Shown here: piece after piece, positions 1-12,123 of the stretch
How positions within the stretch are numbered: the first letter of the stretch is position 1
Layout of the letters: each line of letters opens with the position of its first letter
NCBI GenBank assembly: GCA_949152475.1
Contig: OX424555.1
Coordinates: forward strand, 57,889,977-57,953,976
Direction of reading: 5' to 3'
Length of the DNA stretch: 64,000 nt
From: Terebella lapidaria
Taxonomy: Eukaryota > Annelida > Polychaeta > Terebellida > Terebellidae
Notes under the pieces: model-generated
The model's database searches: none
Seen by the model: the letters and a program-made list of their open reading frames with translations, nothing else
What the model was told of the DNA's origin: nothing
Program-made: the position numbers and the translations under genes

Positions 1-1093
1 ACAATAAAAAAATTGCTAACAACTGTTCCTTGATGTTGATAAACAGGTAACATAAATATTCTTATGGAAGTATGTTCCATTAGAATCAAAGACCTTGGAA
101 TACAATTTAACCTATTTAAATTTGTTACTACATATTCAGGATCAATGAGTAGTTGTTGTAAATGAACTGCAGTTTGTGAAGTCACATTGAGGGAACTAAT
201 TAATGTTTCATATTGAATCATCGACAGCACTATATTCGATTACATGAACAACATTTAACATAGTACAAATATAGTTTACATGCCCAGTATACATGATACA
301 TTCAATACATCATTTTGTTGACAACATAGTCGTTTCAAATATACATGCACACATATACCGTCGTTGATTACAAAGCTTGTATTTGTATATCCTACTAATC
401 TGCAAGAAAACAACAAGACCAAGCTACCTAATGTTTTACGTGTGTACGTATATTGTGTCTACAAAAAAACATATGTTCTGTACAAAATATGTTGCTCCAA
501 CACACACCAATACCGTACAGACAAGACAAGGAGTTTATTTCCAATATACATCAAATTAATCATACACGGATGTACGCCAGTGGATATGAGAATATTGTGC
601 TCAATATCGACTTTGTTACTGCACACACTTGTCAAGGAGACTTTTATAGAACAATAGATCGAACGTGCAATCTCACTCACTACGACTTATGCGAATGTCC
701 AATATAAGTCATTCTTGGCTTGACATATGTCGTTTTCATTCGTTGTCTATGTGACATAATTAACATGGAAATAATTAATATAATTGTATCAAGAAGGCAC
801 ACATATATAAGTTGCTTACAAAGATTGGTATTGGTTTAGTGTACTCAAAATTTACAAAGACATCCTTCATGTAAAATGTCTTGCATGTATGTAAATGTGA
901 ATGTACACTAGGTTTTCTGGAAGAAGAAGCAAGAATTCTCAATCATCAAAAATATAACAACCTGAATGCAGCGATAGATTATTATTCCCTGGTGAAGTAA
1001 TGGATGGATCCCCTCATATTCCTAAAGCACAAAACAGAACTCACAATAAAAAGATACACCTCAGAGATACCTAAGCCCAGTATACTTCTCACA
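1..1093. other. AT-rich sequence with no recognised gene
   Basis: I see no convincing exon, RNA gene or mobile element here. The open frames around 364-707 overlap one another on both strands and lack splice context. The right end (about 900-1093) lies downstream of the stop codon of the minus-strand gene and probably holds its 3' UTR. AATAAT-like signals on the minus strand fall around 985-1000, but I cannot pick the true poly(A) site. Confidence 0.5.
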
Positions 1094-2299
1094 TTAAACA
1101 GTGAACACACCCCACCACAAAACAACACCAATCCCTGCCCCGACCCCCAAAGTTACCTCTACCCTCTGCCGACCCCCATTACCCAAGCCCCCACTGGAGG
1201 CGGTAGTGGCCTCGACCACTACGGGGTCACAGTGTCCCGACATGATCTCTGGAACCATGTGGTCGCACAATTCGACGAACATTTCGGCGGCATTGGTGCC
1301 ACAGATCGGCTCCACGACCCCAGTAACACAACGCTCCAGGTCTTCTATTGCTCTATAATGGATAGGAGAACTGACATAAGTTTCCAGTCACTTGAAATAT
1401 CAGACATATACAGTACGAGGTTCCACTTGCTGCTTGCATCGCCATATATCTATTGTTCAAGTTGAATAACGACAAAATGGCTGAAAAACTAAATTACAAG
1501 GACGTGTATCGGGGGTGGGGGGCATCGGGCGTATTGAATACTTACGTGCACATGATATCGTTTTCTGTATTGTACATGTAATTAACATGTTCCATAGCTT
1601 GATCTTGGGCTTGTAGAAATGTATTCATACAGACACCAGTGTCTTCAGATAATCGGGCGTAACAGTTGGCGTGGTTCATGTATCCTGTGTGGTGAACATA
1701 CAAGTGAAGAAGTAAGTTGCAAAAGAAACACAAACATATTATCAAACACTAGATATGAGGTAATATTGAAAACACCTTAATGTTACACAACAAACAATTT
1801 GGAGTGTATTTAAACGACTGGTAATGTATTTTATCAGGAACAACATATACGCACGTTCAAAATATGGTAATTCTGTGCAAAGTCGTCCAAAACCCGTCTC
1901 CAAGTCCGAGAGTATACCCTGGGCCTGTTCCAGATCATCGGAGACCTCGCGGCGGCACGCGTCCACTATCTGTGACACACACCGTCGGGCATCCTCATAG
2001 GTCCTGGGAGTTTGGTTCATCATTGAACATCAAAGCAACAACATTGCGACCAGTGTTAGCTTAAATTGTACTTGATATATCAGTATTTGGTTTCAAAATC
2101 ACCGCAACTATTCGATCAATCGCCAAATAAAATAGATATGTAAAACAGGATACTGACTGGCAGGCCTGTCCTTTGTTTTGGTAGTCCAACTCGCCAAGCT
2201 TAGACTTCTCATAATACTCGGAGAGCTCGCCCATACACACCTCCGACCTGTGCATCAGTTCATGGAAACTGGGGCAGCTGGACAGTACATACGGCAGTC
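1094..2299 (-). CDS. Cysteine-rich helical extracellular protein with GPI-type C-terminus (four 3' exons, 5' end not found)
   Basis: Four minus-strand exons join in phase: 2299-2158, 2003-1855, 1684-1546 and 1370-1094 (stop). Acceptors read CCCCAG, CTCCCAG, CCACACAG and TGTCAG. Donors are CA|GTCAGT, AC|GTGCGT (the weakest) and AC|GTAAGT. The intron phases (2, 1, 2) agree at every junction, which is strong evidence for a real gene. The joined protein, a little over 200 residues, has many cysteines in helix-like sequence (EVCMGELSEYYEK, RCVSQIVDACRREV, VCMNTFLQAQDQAM, RCVTGVVEPICGTNAAEM). This spacing recalls invertebrate secreted helical domains such as DUF19/T20D4.11-like, but I do not recognise the family for sure. 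After a Gly/Ser/Arg-rich spacer (SSGGLGNGGRQR) it ends in a hydrophobic tail (VTLGVGAGIGVVLWWGVFTV), as in GPI-anchor signals; a C-terminal membrane helix is the alternative. The first exon begins in phase, so at least one upstream exon with the signal peptide is missing; I found none up to about 6 kb. Confidence 0.78.
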
Positions 2300-2690
2300 C
2301 TGGGGAAAAGACAAAGGTGCATAGGTTTTAACGATATGTACTTACTGCGGTCATACCATTATACGAGTACCATGTTTATAATAGGTTTGTTCCGTATTAT
2401 ATACTTTTAACGTGGACTATGGCCAATTTTAGGCCCACGACAACACGGAACACTTTTTCGTCCGAGAATATTCCATATGTCTCTTCCGAATGTGTGTCTA
2501 TATTGCTATTCCTGTCTCTTTGTGATATGTATTGGTTCCCATTAACGGGATGTCATTTGCAGATCATGTTATTAGCAGTAAATCACTTTATCGCACTAGT
2601 CCTTACAATTCCGTGCGTAATATTGGCATGGTTCATAAATGGAGACAAAAGTGTTCCAAAAGAAAAGAATGGCCAGGAACTAATAACGGC
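2300..2690. other. Upstream intron of the cysteine-rich gene; no other feature seen
   Basis: This stretch lies just 5' of the first exon found on the minus strand and should be intronic. A plus-strand frame at 2419-2697 is rich in hydrophobic residues. It has no splice context and no second copy in the window, so I do not call it. Confidence 0.4.
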
Positions 2691-3999
2691 GTCTTAAGTC
2701 ATGGTCCAATTTCTGACATTCCTGATCTTATATTAGGCACAGGCGTAGTCTTGTTATGTCCCGGGCACAAATCTAATTAGTGTGTTCTCATATAGCTGAC
2801 CAGAAAGTCGTCTGCATTAGGTCTGCATGGAGACATATTGCAGGAGTCTCAACTCCTCATGTTTCAACGTTACATGTATAAAGCACCACATACAGGTCAA
2901 ACTAAAAGGGAAATTCATTGTTATAACTACATGTAGAGAGGCACTACTTGCGCTAATAACATCAGTAATCGAATCGTTCGAATTCTAAAGCTTTTTATAT
3001 ATTTGGTTTAATACTGGGTGATCAAGAAGAAAAAAGTAGACCGAAATTATGTCACACTTGGTCATGTCCGATGTTGGTTTTTAGCCTTTGCTGACGTGTA
3101 AGAACTGCCATTGACATACATTGAAAGCTCACGTGTGTAAACGAGAAAAAAAAAAGATGGTGTGTAAACGACACATACTGGACGATGTATATAATTTGCC
3201 ATCACCAACTTCTGATAGATTTACGTCGAAAGAATTTACGTCGAAAAAATACAAGCCATTGGAACATATATTGCACAATAATTATCTTTACAGTGAAGAT
3301 TTGTAAATTGATGTGTGTACGCGAAACCATCATCGCAACTATGACATAGGACACATAATCAAATTGTCAGACATTCCCTTATGTTATAAATATCGGTCAC
3401 CTGTTGGAAACGAGGCCGGAAATAACCAATTTTTACGATGGTCCCGACCTGTTACGATGCAGGGCTAAAATTGGTTCCTGATTTAATATGAGCCCTTGGG
3501 TCAGGTAATTTCGTGCGAATATTAATATTTAGTGAGACGTGGGTGTGTGTTCCATCAGTATAATTGTGGATATATTGAGTAGAAACATAGGATATTATGT
3601 GTGACACAAGAGCGACACAGCAAACAATAATCGTTTCCCGTATCTGTCATATTTAACTGGTCCCATTTTATTTTATTGGCTTCAAACATTCTTCATTGTT
3701 AGCTCTTTGTTCTGTAGATGCTCCTTCTTGATATTTGCATATTTCTTGTCGTGAAATCCCTGGTGATCACAGCTGATAATGATAATGTGTATCAAAAATT
3801 GTCCAAGGAACTGAATCTAATTGAAACTGAGAAATATTAGACGCATGGGTATAACATCAATCTTTGGCTGTGGAGAGAACCTGGCATGATTGTTGATTGT
3901 TGCGCGCAGATTTTGAACGGAAAGTGTCAACAACGGTAATCACTTCGATTTCATCTGCATTCAGTGCTCACCATATCTTTCAAATTCTCAGCCGATATG

Positions 4000-5320
4000 A
4001 CTTGTGAACCACACATAGATAGTCTACACGTAATTCAGTTGTCATAGATTCTCTATCTCACGTTTAGACGAGTTTTTAAAAAAAAATAATCGCCGGTAAC
4101 GACATTGCACTTTTCAACTGACAAATATCACGCGTATAACTTATATCCACGTCCGTGAGTTTTACGCTCTGCATGCTAATTTCCCGCATGTGGCCTACTC
4201 TGGGGTTTCCCGTATGTGGTTACACCTGTTGCCTCGGGCAACGCGTGCACCTGTGATTGGTCCGTTCGAAACTAGACATTTCCGAAGATTAGCTCATGGC
4301 GGGAAAATGATGTGAACTAGTCCATCGAATTTCGGTTCGAAATCAATTAAAAAAGTTGTCCGCCATTTAGAAAATGTTTTTGGACATCAAAAATCCATTA
4401 TGCTTTCCTTCATAATGGGAGCTGTATGGAGTGAACTTCCAGAATACTTCTAAATAGAGCTTAAATATTAGTGGGAAGTCACATATGACGTGCTTACATG
4501 TGACCTTGAATTTGACTTTCAGTGACCTTTAAAGGTGGAAACGATATTTTTTGACAAACGACCATTTTGGGACTTCCGCGGTCATTCTCTCGGAATTTGT
4601 CTGATAATTTCTTTCCAATTTATGCCTTCACTGGCTTTGAGTCGTCAGCCTGCATTTGGTGATCATTTCGAATTTCGGCAGGTCGACCCATTTTTTTCGG
4701 AATCAGGTTACTATGTGTAACTTTTTCGGAATCAGGTTACTATGTGTAAGGTATTTCAAGCAAAACATTTGCCTTTGAAGAATATCATTTTGGAGCTTTT
4801 GTTTTTCTTTAAAATAGGGGCGGTGTGGAATGCTAGGAGATAGAGCTTAGAGATCGCCACATTCAAAAAGAAATCACATATCGGGTGATTTACGTGGCTA
4901 CCTTGAAATTGACCTACGATGACTTTGACAGGTCAAGAGGTTCATTTATTTGTTGATGAACAAATAAATGGTGTTCGTCAGCACTGTGAATTTGCGGTTA
5001 ACTTTCTAGCCTGTGTGGAGAGTATCAAGGCCTACACAGTTTATTTTAATTTTCAAATGGGATATATCGGTTTTATTTGTTATTCAGTTATATGAGATGC
5101 ATTTTGCCATTTTTTCACATTGTATCTTGTGTTGCTATTCCGGGGGTCTAAACATCATTTTCTCTGTGTTGTATCATTCTAACTATTGTTCCCTCGGCAA
5201 TATAACACCGTTCAGTACGGCATGTCTTGGAGAAAAAAATAAGCCCCTACATGTTGCGTCATTTTTCCTGGTTTTGGCAGAGGACGTGATAAATGCAAAT
5301 TATTGAAATATAATTTGCAA
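4000..5320. repeat. Insertion-like segment with GACCTTGAATTTGAC motifs
   Basis: Absent from the other set I copies. It carries GTGACCTTGAATTTGAC at about 4500 and a related GGCTACCTTGAAATTGACC near 4900, the motif family that forms the 134-bp monomers at 18.9-19.9 kb. Two diverged halves share AATAGAGCTTA/GATAGAGCTTAGAG and AAGTCACATAT/AAATCACATAT, which suggests an old dimer of about 370 bp. No open reading frame of note. Confidence 0.4.
4693..4749 (+). repeat. Exact 29-bp tandem duplication
   Basis: Two adjacent identical copies of a unit beginning TTTTTCGGAATCAGGTTACT and ending ATGTGTAA, separated by a C. Identity is complete, so the duplication is recent compared with its surroundings. 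Confidence 0.9.
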
Positions 5321-5934
5321 GCTAAAACAAGCTAATACAAAGAGAACCTTAACCTCATTTGAACACCGAATCTTGACAAGAGAACACCTCACAGTCGTTA
5401 ATCAATTTCAAAATCAATGGCCAAGTTTCAAGACTCGGTGGGCATGTGATTTTAAATATCCTGCTATGAATTTCAATGATAAATAGCAAAGCTCTTATTG
5501 TTACCTTGGTTTAAACACGAACGAGCTTCGGAATTAGAAAGCATGTCACGTTGGGAAAAGCCGAGGTGACGAACTGCTAGTATCTACAATGCCGCATAAT
5601 GAAATCTGCTTCTTTCCTCTTCTGAATTTAAATCTAATTTGTTTCCTTTTATATGCAGCGCTGGAAAAATCGAATTTTTATTCGTTGTACTGTCTAACCA
5701 CACGTAGAGGAATATTTCATGACAGGATCTGAATATTAAGGCGACAACTCGATCGAACTTAATGATCAGCTTTTTTTCCATTGGTTCCACAATGAAATGT
5801 AATAGAGCAGTTATAACAAATACTGGTTAAATCACCAAGGACGAATAAAAAACAGTGAAACCGAAATCTCGAAATAAAAATCTAATGCTGTTCTATATCG
5901 GGATGATGTGTGTTAGAACCTGCATAATGAGATT

Positions 5935-6058
5935 TTCTTTTTAGTTTTTAACAGTAAGTTTTTTGTTTTCAACAAGATTTTTTAGTTTCCGCCAGGATAT
6001 TTTAATTTTCGTATAATTTTTTTTAGTTTCTAACACGATGTTTTAGTTTTTTTTAGTT
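5935..6058 (+). repeat. T-rich degenerate array of TTTTAGTTT units
   Basis: Successive TTTTTAGTTT, TTTTTTAGTTTCCG, TTTTTTTTAGTTTC and TTTTAGTTTTTTTTAGTT blocks are spaced about 25-30 bp apart. It is a low-complexity run between set I copies a and b, with no coding potential. Confidence 0.6.
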
Positions 6059-6429
6059 GGAAGCTATTTCAGAAACAGACGACTATAAGCCACAGTACGT
6101 CTACCTGGGGATGCCGAAATTCTGCTTGAATCCCTCCGTCTGGGCAATGTCACTAACCATCCATTTTCACTGTATAAATTGGTAAAACTTTTGACTAGAG
6201 TTATCCGTTCGACGCGTGTTTTGGAGGTACATAACTTCTTTATAGTGAAACTGCCACCTTATGATTTTGGTGCCCTATTAACTATTGAGCCAATTGAAAA
6301 TTCATTAATATTGTGTAACAATAATAATTTTCTCATGTTTATCGGTGGAAATAAACCACAACTTCCAAATTACTTCCCTCGTCTGGATTTGTTAGAGAAG
6401 TAATGACAAGAAGCTGCTAAGAGCGCGTC

Positions 6430-7745
6430 AACTACAATATCTGACAGTCCTGGAAGTGTACACATGGCCCCGAGCTGTCTTGTCATGGCCCCGAGCACAA
6501 AATTTAGTTTGTGCGTTTTCATATACGTCACCAGAAAAGACGTTGCATTATAGTCCATAAGGAGACATATTGTACGAAAGTTTAAACACCACATTTATAA
6601 AACACCAGAGACACGTGAAAGAAAATGAAGGATTCCTTTTCCATGAAGTGTGGTATTTATTCCCGAGAACAACATCAGTGATCAAATTGTTTCAATTTGA
6701 AAGAGTTTAGTGTATTAGTCTTGATATTTGACATCGCCACATACCAAATTGTTGGGAATATCATGTCGAAAGTACCTGGGCACATTCGCATTATTCTGTG
6801 TTCATACTTTGCTTGGTTCCCGCCTACAGCTTGGTACTAGTCACCGAACAGCCTGAAAACCCGGGATTTTCCTGTTGGGCCAATATCTCATAAATATGGT
6901 ACTATGGCATATGTCACATTTAAGCTATCAGACCCTACTATGAATACCGGTCACCCCTCAAAACCGAGGCTGGAAATAAGTAGCTTTTACGACGGCGCCC
7001 ACCTGATGCGGTACAAGAGTATGGATCATAATGGTTTCTGATTGACTAGGAGAGCTGGGCGAGTTCATATGATACAAATATATGTCTAATGAGGCCAAGG
7101 TGCCAGTATTACTGTATTATATCATTCTATGGCTGTGATAGAAAAATCAGGTATTGTGCAAACTATTGGAACGTGATAAACAAGTTAATCGAGGTCGTAC
7201 ACGATGCGACATCTGTATTATCTACAGTGTATTTTTTTTTAACAATATGGACAACAGATATTCAACATAAAATATCATGTTCATTATGTTTTCAACAATA
7301 TTCGTATGTAAATATAATGTTGTATAACGTCGAACTGTAGTGCATGGATGTTACCAGTGCCACTTTGGACTGGAACAATGGAATCATCTCAAACGGTACT
7401 GTCCGCTTTGCGTAATTTAGAATGGCATGGTCACTGTTTGATAAATGTTGTGTGTGTATGTGTGTGGTGACTTCCATCGGATTTCTACTTATTCCTTCAC
7501 CAACAGGAAAATGATTTGTTTAAGACCCGAATGTGACATGCATACATATACCCTTGGCCTCTCGCCTTGAATCAAGATCATCATGATCATGCAATGTGTC
7601 GTATATAGATGGAAAATAACCATTTTCTCCCTGTATTTGATTTGAACTTCTGAGATTCATCACGTGCTATTTTTTCCTGATGGTCCTGTCTCGACATGAT
7701 AGCTCTCACTGACGGAATATTATTCGTACATCGTGTTTTAGCAGT
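6430..7745 (+). repeat. Set I segmental duplication, copy b
   Basis: Matches copies c and d over CCCGAGCACAAA...TTTGTGCG and CATATACGTCACCAGAA (about 6490-6535), then over GTCAGACCCTACTATGAATACCGGTCA-like sequence (about 6929-6960) and GGAACGTGATAAACAA (about 7168). The section after 7500 (GACATGCATACATAT, then the CGTGCTATTTTTTCCTGATGG block at about 7662) recurs at 10838-11075. Parallel open frames between copies are not preserved. Confidence 0.55.
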
Positions 7746-8480
7746 GAGGCTGCTGTCCCACTGTCACAGTACTTGCACGATTGAGGCCGATTTTAGCCAA
7801 CGGGGTGAATCGTATCGGATTGGGCTCAAAAACACATTTTCATAAATTTATAGTTCCAAATAACGGATATTTAGCAACTACTCTTTTACGATTATAGATG
7901 ACAATTTGGCCCTGAAAATACCGATATGTACTTTGAAAAAGTTATATAACGAATGGCGATTATACACGTTCATATCAGATTGCTGATTGGCACAGCCTAC
8001 TTACAACTGATGGCTCTTGGAAGATCCATGATGTCCTATAATCGACTTACTTATTGATCGACTTACGATTGTTTACCTATTGCTGAAATGAAAACAGGGT
8101 ACGATGCAGCACCATCAAACCTCAAAAGAAGACAAATGATTGTTATAATCAGGGCCCTATGCTGATATCTGCCAATATTTTTGGCCCTGACGGAACTCAG
8201 GATGTCACAACAAATTTTGTCATGATATCTTTAGCATGTTCCCTGATACCTCAAGCGGAGTCTCTCCGCCATGCATCGGGACAGTGAAACTGTGACGTAA
8301 ATTATGTTAACAACCCCGATTCCGTGCATGCTATTACTCTGGGTCATTTGTCTAATGACATATGCCTTAATATTATTTTAATGACATATTATGTGACGAT
8401 GGTATATAACTCATAATTAGGTTGTCAGATCATGCTATAAATACATGCCCATCAAAACCGAGGTTCATTTATGGGAGAAA
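7745..8480 (+). repeat. Segment duplicated again at 11500-12110
   Basis: The blocks CACAGTACTTGCACGATTGA (about 7764 and 11515), TTTTACGATTATAGATGACA (about 7884 and 11638) and TGATATCT(G/A)CCAATATT (about 8162 and 11917) occur in the same order in both places at roughly 85-90% identity by eye. This links the set I copies into larger blocks of about 3.7 kb. No coding signal seen. Confidence 0.6.
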
Positions 8481-9985
8481 ATCCCCGGAAAACTACTGCT
8501 AAAAATAAGGACCGGAAGCTAATAACAGGGCTTCAGTTCACGAACCAATTTCTGACATTCCAGTTGCTATATTCAGCACATGGATAGTCTTGTTATGACC
8601 CGAGCACAAATCTAATTTGTGTGATGTCATATACGTCACCAGAACAGTCGCCCACATTATAGTCTATGAGGTGTCATAAATAACTAGAGAAGTATAGTAT
8701 ATTTTCCACCAACCACATCAGTGATTATTTCAATTGCAAAGACTATTGATGTAATAGGCTTCATATTTGACATAACCATAGACCAAACTGTTGAGGATAC
8801 CATGTCGAAAGTACCTTTCGTATTCAGAGTGATATTCTTCGCAAGACCATTGAAACTCATATTGCACACTGATTCTCTTTGCAAAGAAACATGTTCCGCA
8901 ACACATGATGTGTGTACGCAATAATACCAGCACCGCGTATAAAGGCATACGTCATGATTAATTTGTCAGACCGGGCTATAAATACTCGTCATCCGTCAAA
9001 ACCGAGACGGAAATAAACATTTTTTTACTACGGGCCCCACACGATGCAAGACAAGAGAATGGGCCAAAAAAGGTTTCTGATTTACTGAGGCTTGGTTCAG
9101 GTCATCTCGTGCAAAATATCCATCTAGTTAGGCTTGTGGTATGTATTCCATCCATAGGTTGGGTATATCGGGGAGAAATGATATGGAAGAAATACAAGGA
9201 ACAATAAAATATTAGTTTGTCACTTAAATGTCAATTAAATGTTTCCAGGAACGAGTCCCATAATATTTCTTGTAGTTCTAAACATTCCTCATATGTCGTT
9301 CTATATTTCTTGGAATCATATAATATTCACGTTTTCGCTGTACAATAGGCACTAATAACCTATCCGTGATTTACACCATCGATGCTTAATAACATTCAAT
9401 GATATAATGATTACATACAGTGACCAAATATAACAGGTAAATATCTACATCGCCCAGGGAACCGAATCCGATTCAAAGTTGCACATCTGTGAGAGACACC
9501 TTAAACTCTCGAGTATTAAACTCACGTCTGGCTGTGGTGGAGAACCAGATATGCAAATTATTGGTACGTGATTTGCAAACAATTTCAGGTCTTGTATACC
9601 TTTATATTGCTATAAATAGAGACTTTCTTTTTAGCACCGGAAACCTTACAGTCATATGTTATACTCCAATATTGGTTGGCTTGAGTATACGTGAATTCAA
9701 ATATCCTCCCATATTTTAATGATAAATAGCAGTACTCCACCAGCTATCTTTGTCTCAAACATGAACGAGCTCTAGAATTAGAAACCATGACTGTTGAAAA
9801 AGGCAAGGAGGTGACGAATTATAGCTAAAGCGTTCATTTCTCTGTGGAAGTTTAATCTAATTTGTTTCCTTTAATATGCAGCGCAGCGCTTTGTTTCCTT
9901 TAATATGCAGCACATGTTGCAGTTATAGGGGAATTCAATAACAAGAACCAAATGCAAGGAGACAACTGATGTTGAATAGACGTGG
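8480..9985 (+). repeat. Set I segmental duplication, copy c
   Basis: Very close to copy d (12880-15070). Shared blocks include GGTTCATTTATGG, AAATCTAATTTGTGTG, CATCAGTGATT followed by ATTGATGTAATAGGCTTCA, GATTCTCTTTGCAAAGAAAC, TTGTCACTTAAATGTCAATT and GTGACCAAATA followed by AGGTAAATATCTACATCGCC. A plus-strand frame at 8721-8924 remains open in copy d (13250-13519), with the shared core KLILHTDSLCKETCSA. That could mark a former exon, but plus and minus frames are both open there. Confidence 0.65.
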
Positions 9986-10074
9986 AATCAATACCCAGTA
10001 TCAAGCATTCCGAGCAAACAAAACAGGGTCCATTATCCAATCTCATAGTCCGGGGACAGAAAGTCATATCAGGC

Positions 10075-10230
10075 ATACGAAGTGAGAGAAAACAAAAATG
10101 ACAGGGAAACTCATGAACCCCCGTAAATGGCTATTAGGAGGTGAAATCAGGTGTTCCGGAAAGAGTGAGCATTTCCTGCCCCACTAGTGGCACCCGTCAT
10201 GAATTCCCCAAAATTAACATGAAAATAGAT
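10075..10230 (-). mobile_element. 3' tail of the Penelope-like fragment
   Basis: Reading on the minus strand after the stop of the reverse transcriptase fragment, the sequence runs GGTGCCACTAGTGGGGCAGG, then CTCTTTCCGGAACACCTGAT and ATTTACGGGGGTTCATGAG. This kind of 3' tail (CTTCCGGAACACCTGA near the end) accompanies the same reverse transcriptase in many invertebrate genomes, as far as I recall. The outer boundary is approximate. Confidence 0.5.
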
Positions 10231-10849
10231 CTAGTTGGCAGACATGGATTTGCTGTATTTATCAACCAGATCATGATGACGTCCATAGAATTTCTTAAAC
10301 GCAGCTATAAGTCTTGGTAAAACATATCCTTGTCGTAGCAGTTTAGAGACTAGCTGGGCACTTCGATAGACAAAAGTCCTCATATTTGCAACTAGCTCTG
10401 GAATAGCGTATAAGTTGAGAAACAAACACACCATATGCCGGTGACATAGGAATGTTGCTGCTTAGAAAAGGGAAATTGACTATGGAAATTTTGAAATCAT
10501 CACGTTTGTCATATAATCTAGTTGACAGGTTAGAATCATTATCAATCTCCAACCTCAGGTCTAGATAGTTGGAAAAATTAGCGGATTCTGTAGTATCCTT
10601 AATTTCAAGTTCCTTAGGATATATGACATCCAAATAATCACCAAACTTGGGATTATTTAGCGACAATACATCATCTATGTATCGGAAAGTGAAGTTAAAA
10701 TTACATGTTAGTTTCTTAGAACCTCCTCTTTGTAAATGTTGGATAAAATCTGATTCATTTGAGTATAAAAACAGGTCTGCCAATAATGGTGCGCAGTTTA
10801 TATTGAATATTTCGGGTCTTAAACAAAATGATTTGTGACATGCATACAT
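10231..10849 (-). pseudogene. Penelope-like reverse transcriptase fragment (truncated, frameshifted)
   Basis: The minus-strand frame from 10849 carries an RT palm region. NCAPLLADLFLYS is followed by the catalytic FRYIDDVL (Asp pair at residues 59-60 of the frame), then PKELEIKDT, YLDLRLEID, LYDKRDDFKISIVNFPF, SNIPMSPAYGVFVSQLIRY and KYEDF. Near 10375-10385 a one-base slip breaks the frame. Homology resumes in the next frame as SAQLVSKLLRQGY and KKFYGRHHDLVDKY and ends at 10231. This order and wording match the RT of Penelope-like elements common in marine animals. The fingers and early palm are missing: homology starts at about residue 16, so the element is 5' truncated near 10805. No GIY-YIG endonuclease is seen after it. 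It lies between set I copies c and d. Confidence 0.75.
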
Positions 10850-12110
10850 AAAGCTTTGGCCTCTGGCCTTGAATCAAGAGCAACATGCATTGTGCCATAT
10901 ATAGAGCGAAAAGAGTACAAATGTTTAATTAGAGAAAATACATGAGTAACAATAACCATTTTCGCCCTGCATTTGATTGAACTTCTGAGATTCATCACGT
11001 GCTATTTTTTCCTGATGGTTCTGTCTCGACATGATAGCTCTCATTGACGGAATATTATTCGTACATCATGTTTTAAAGTTGGAATCAATTTTAAAATCAG
11101 CCAAATTTAGCGTTCTTGTTTGTCACGCAAACTTGAAACTACATCTCGAGAGAGTCCGGAATATATAGAAAATATGCACAGTTCGACAACAGATACTCAG
11201 AAAATTGCCGTTAATCGAGCATGAAAAAAGTGGATAGATAATGATCTGCCTGCCTACATTGCTGGTTGCCACAGTATCTACACAAATACCAATGACGTCA
11301 CGAGACTGTGTGTTGAAATCGCTCGCAAGGCGGGCCGCTTTGAGGAAAAAAATGATTTGAATCTTGATTTGGCAACTCAATTTAGGCACGTAATACACAC
11401 TTTCAGACCCAAATTTGTACGATATCTCATTCTATAGACAAAATAAAGCTACCGCAGAATCAATAAATTTTGTCAATTCTAAAAGTGATTATAGCTTTAA
11501 CAGTGTCCCACTATCACAGTACTTGCACGATTGAGGCCGATTTTAGCCAATGGGTGAATCGTATCGGATTGGGCTCAAAAACACATTTTCATAAATTGAA
11601 AACACAGTTCCAAATAACGGATATTGAGTAACTACTGTTTTACGATTATAGATGACAATTTGGCCCTGAAAATCCCGATATGCACTTTGAAAAAATGCAT
11701 AACGAATGACGATTATACACGTTCATACGATGCTTATTGGCACAGCCTATTTGCTATTAAGATTAAGAGCCTACCGAGGTTTTCCGTAATATGGCCCACC
11801 CGATTTATGGCCATGGGCCATCTTTCGGCAAAAATACCAAAAGATGGCCCATGGGCGATAATTCGGATTCATTTAAAAAAAATTTTTGGTGATTTTAAAA
11901 TTTTTTTTTGCCTATTGATATCTACCAATATTGCTGGCCCTTGACAGAACTGATGGTGTCACAACATTTAAGAACATTTCGTCATGGTGTTCCCAGATAC
12001 CGCGAAGTCCATCGGGGTAGTGAGACTATGACGTAAATTATGTCATAATATGACAATCCCCCACGATTCCATGCATGCTATTATTCTGGGTCATTTGCCC
12101 AAATAAATGA
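10838..12110 (+). repeat. Second copy of the 7.5-8.4 kb segment
   Basis: Repeats GACATGCATACAT, TTGGCCTCTGGCCTTGAATC, ACGTGCTATTTTTTCCTGAT, CACAGTACTTGCACGATTGA and the later blocks of 7540-8340 in the same order. About 400 bp around 11080-11480 is extra relative to 7745, and 11770-11890 adds a GGCCATGGGCC-rich stretch. The 106-residue plus frame at 11624-11944 is broken in the other copy and is not called. Confidence 0.55.
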
Positions 12111-12123
12111 CATATGCGTTTAG

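Larger units (their letters stand above)
2695..5835 (+). repeat. Set I segmental duplication, copy a (interrupted)
   Basis: This is the most diverged copy. It aligns with 6430-7200, 8480-9980 and 12880-15070. Shared landmarks are TTCTGACATTCC (2713), GTCTTGTTATG followed by CGAGCACAAATCTAATT-like sequence (about 2748-2780), the block around 3310-3530 (TTGTCAGAC, TATAAATA, GAGGCCGGAAATAA), and the end block TTTATATGCAGCGCTGG (about 5648). Roughly 3.9-5.3 kb has no counterpart in the shorter copies and looks inserted. The unit holds no frame that stays open in all four copies, so I treat it as noncoding or decayed. Confidence 0.6.

Noticed and set aside
1004..1465. 153-codon plus frame opposite the last exon of the cysteine-rich gene
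   Set aside because: It is antisense to a frame supported by three phase-matched splice junctions and contains a Pro/Thr-rich shadow of the Gly-rich spacer.
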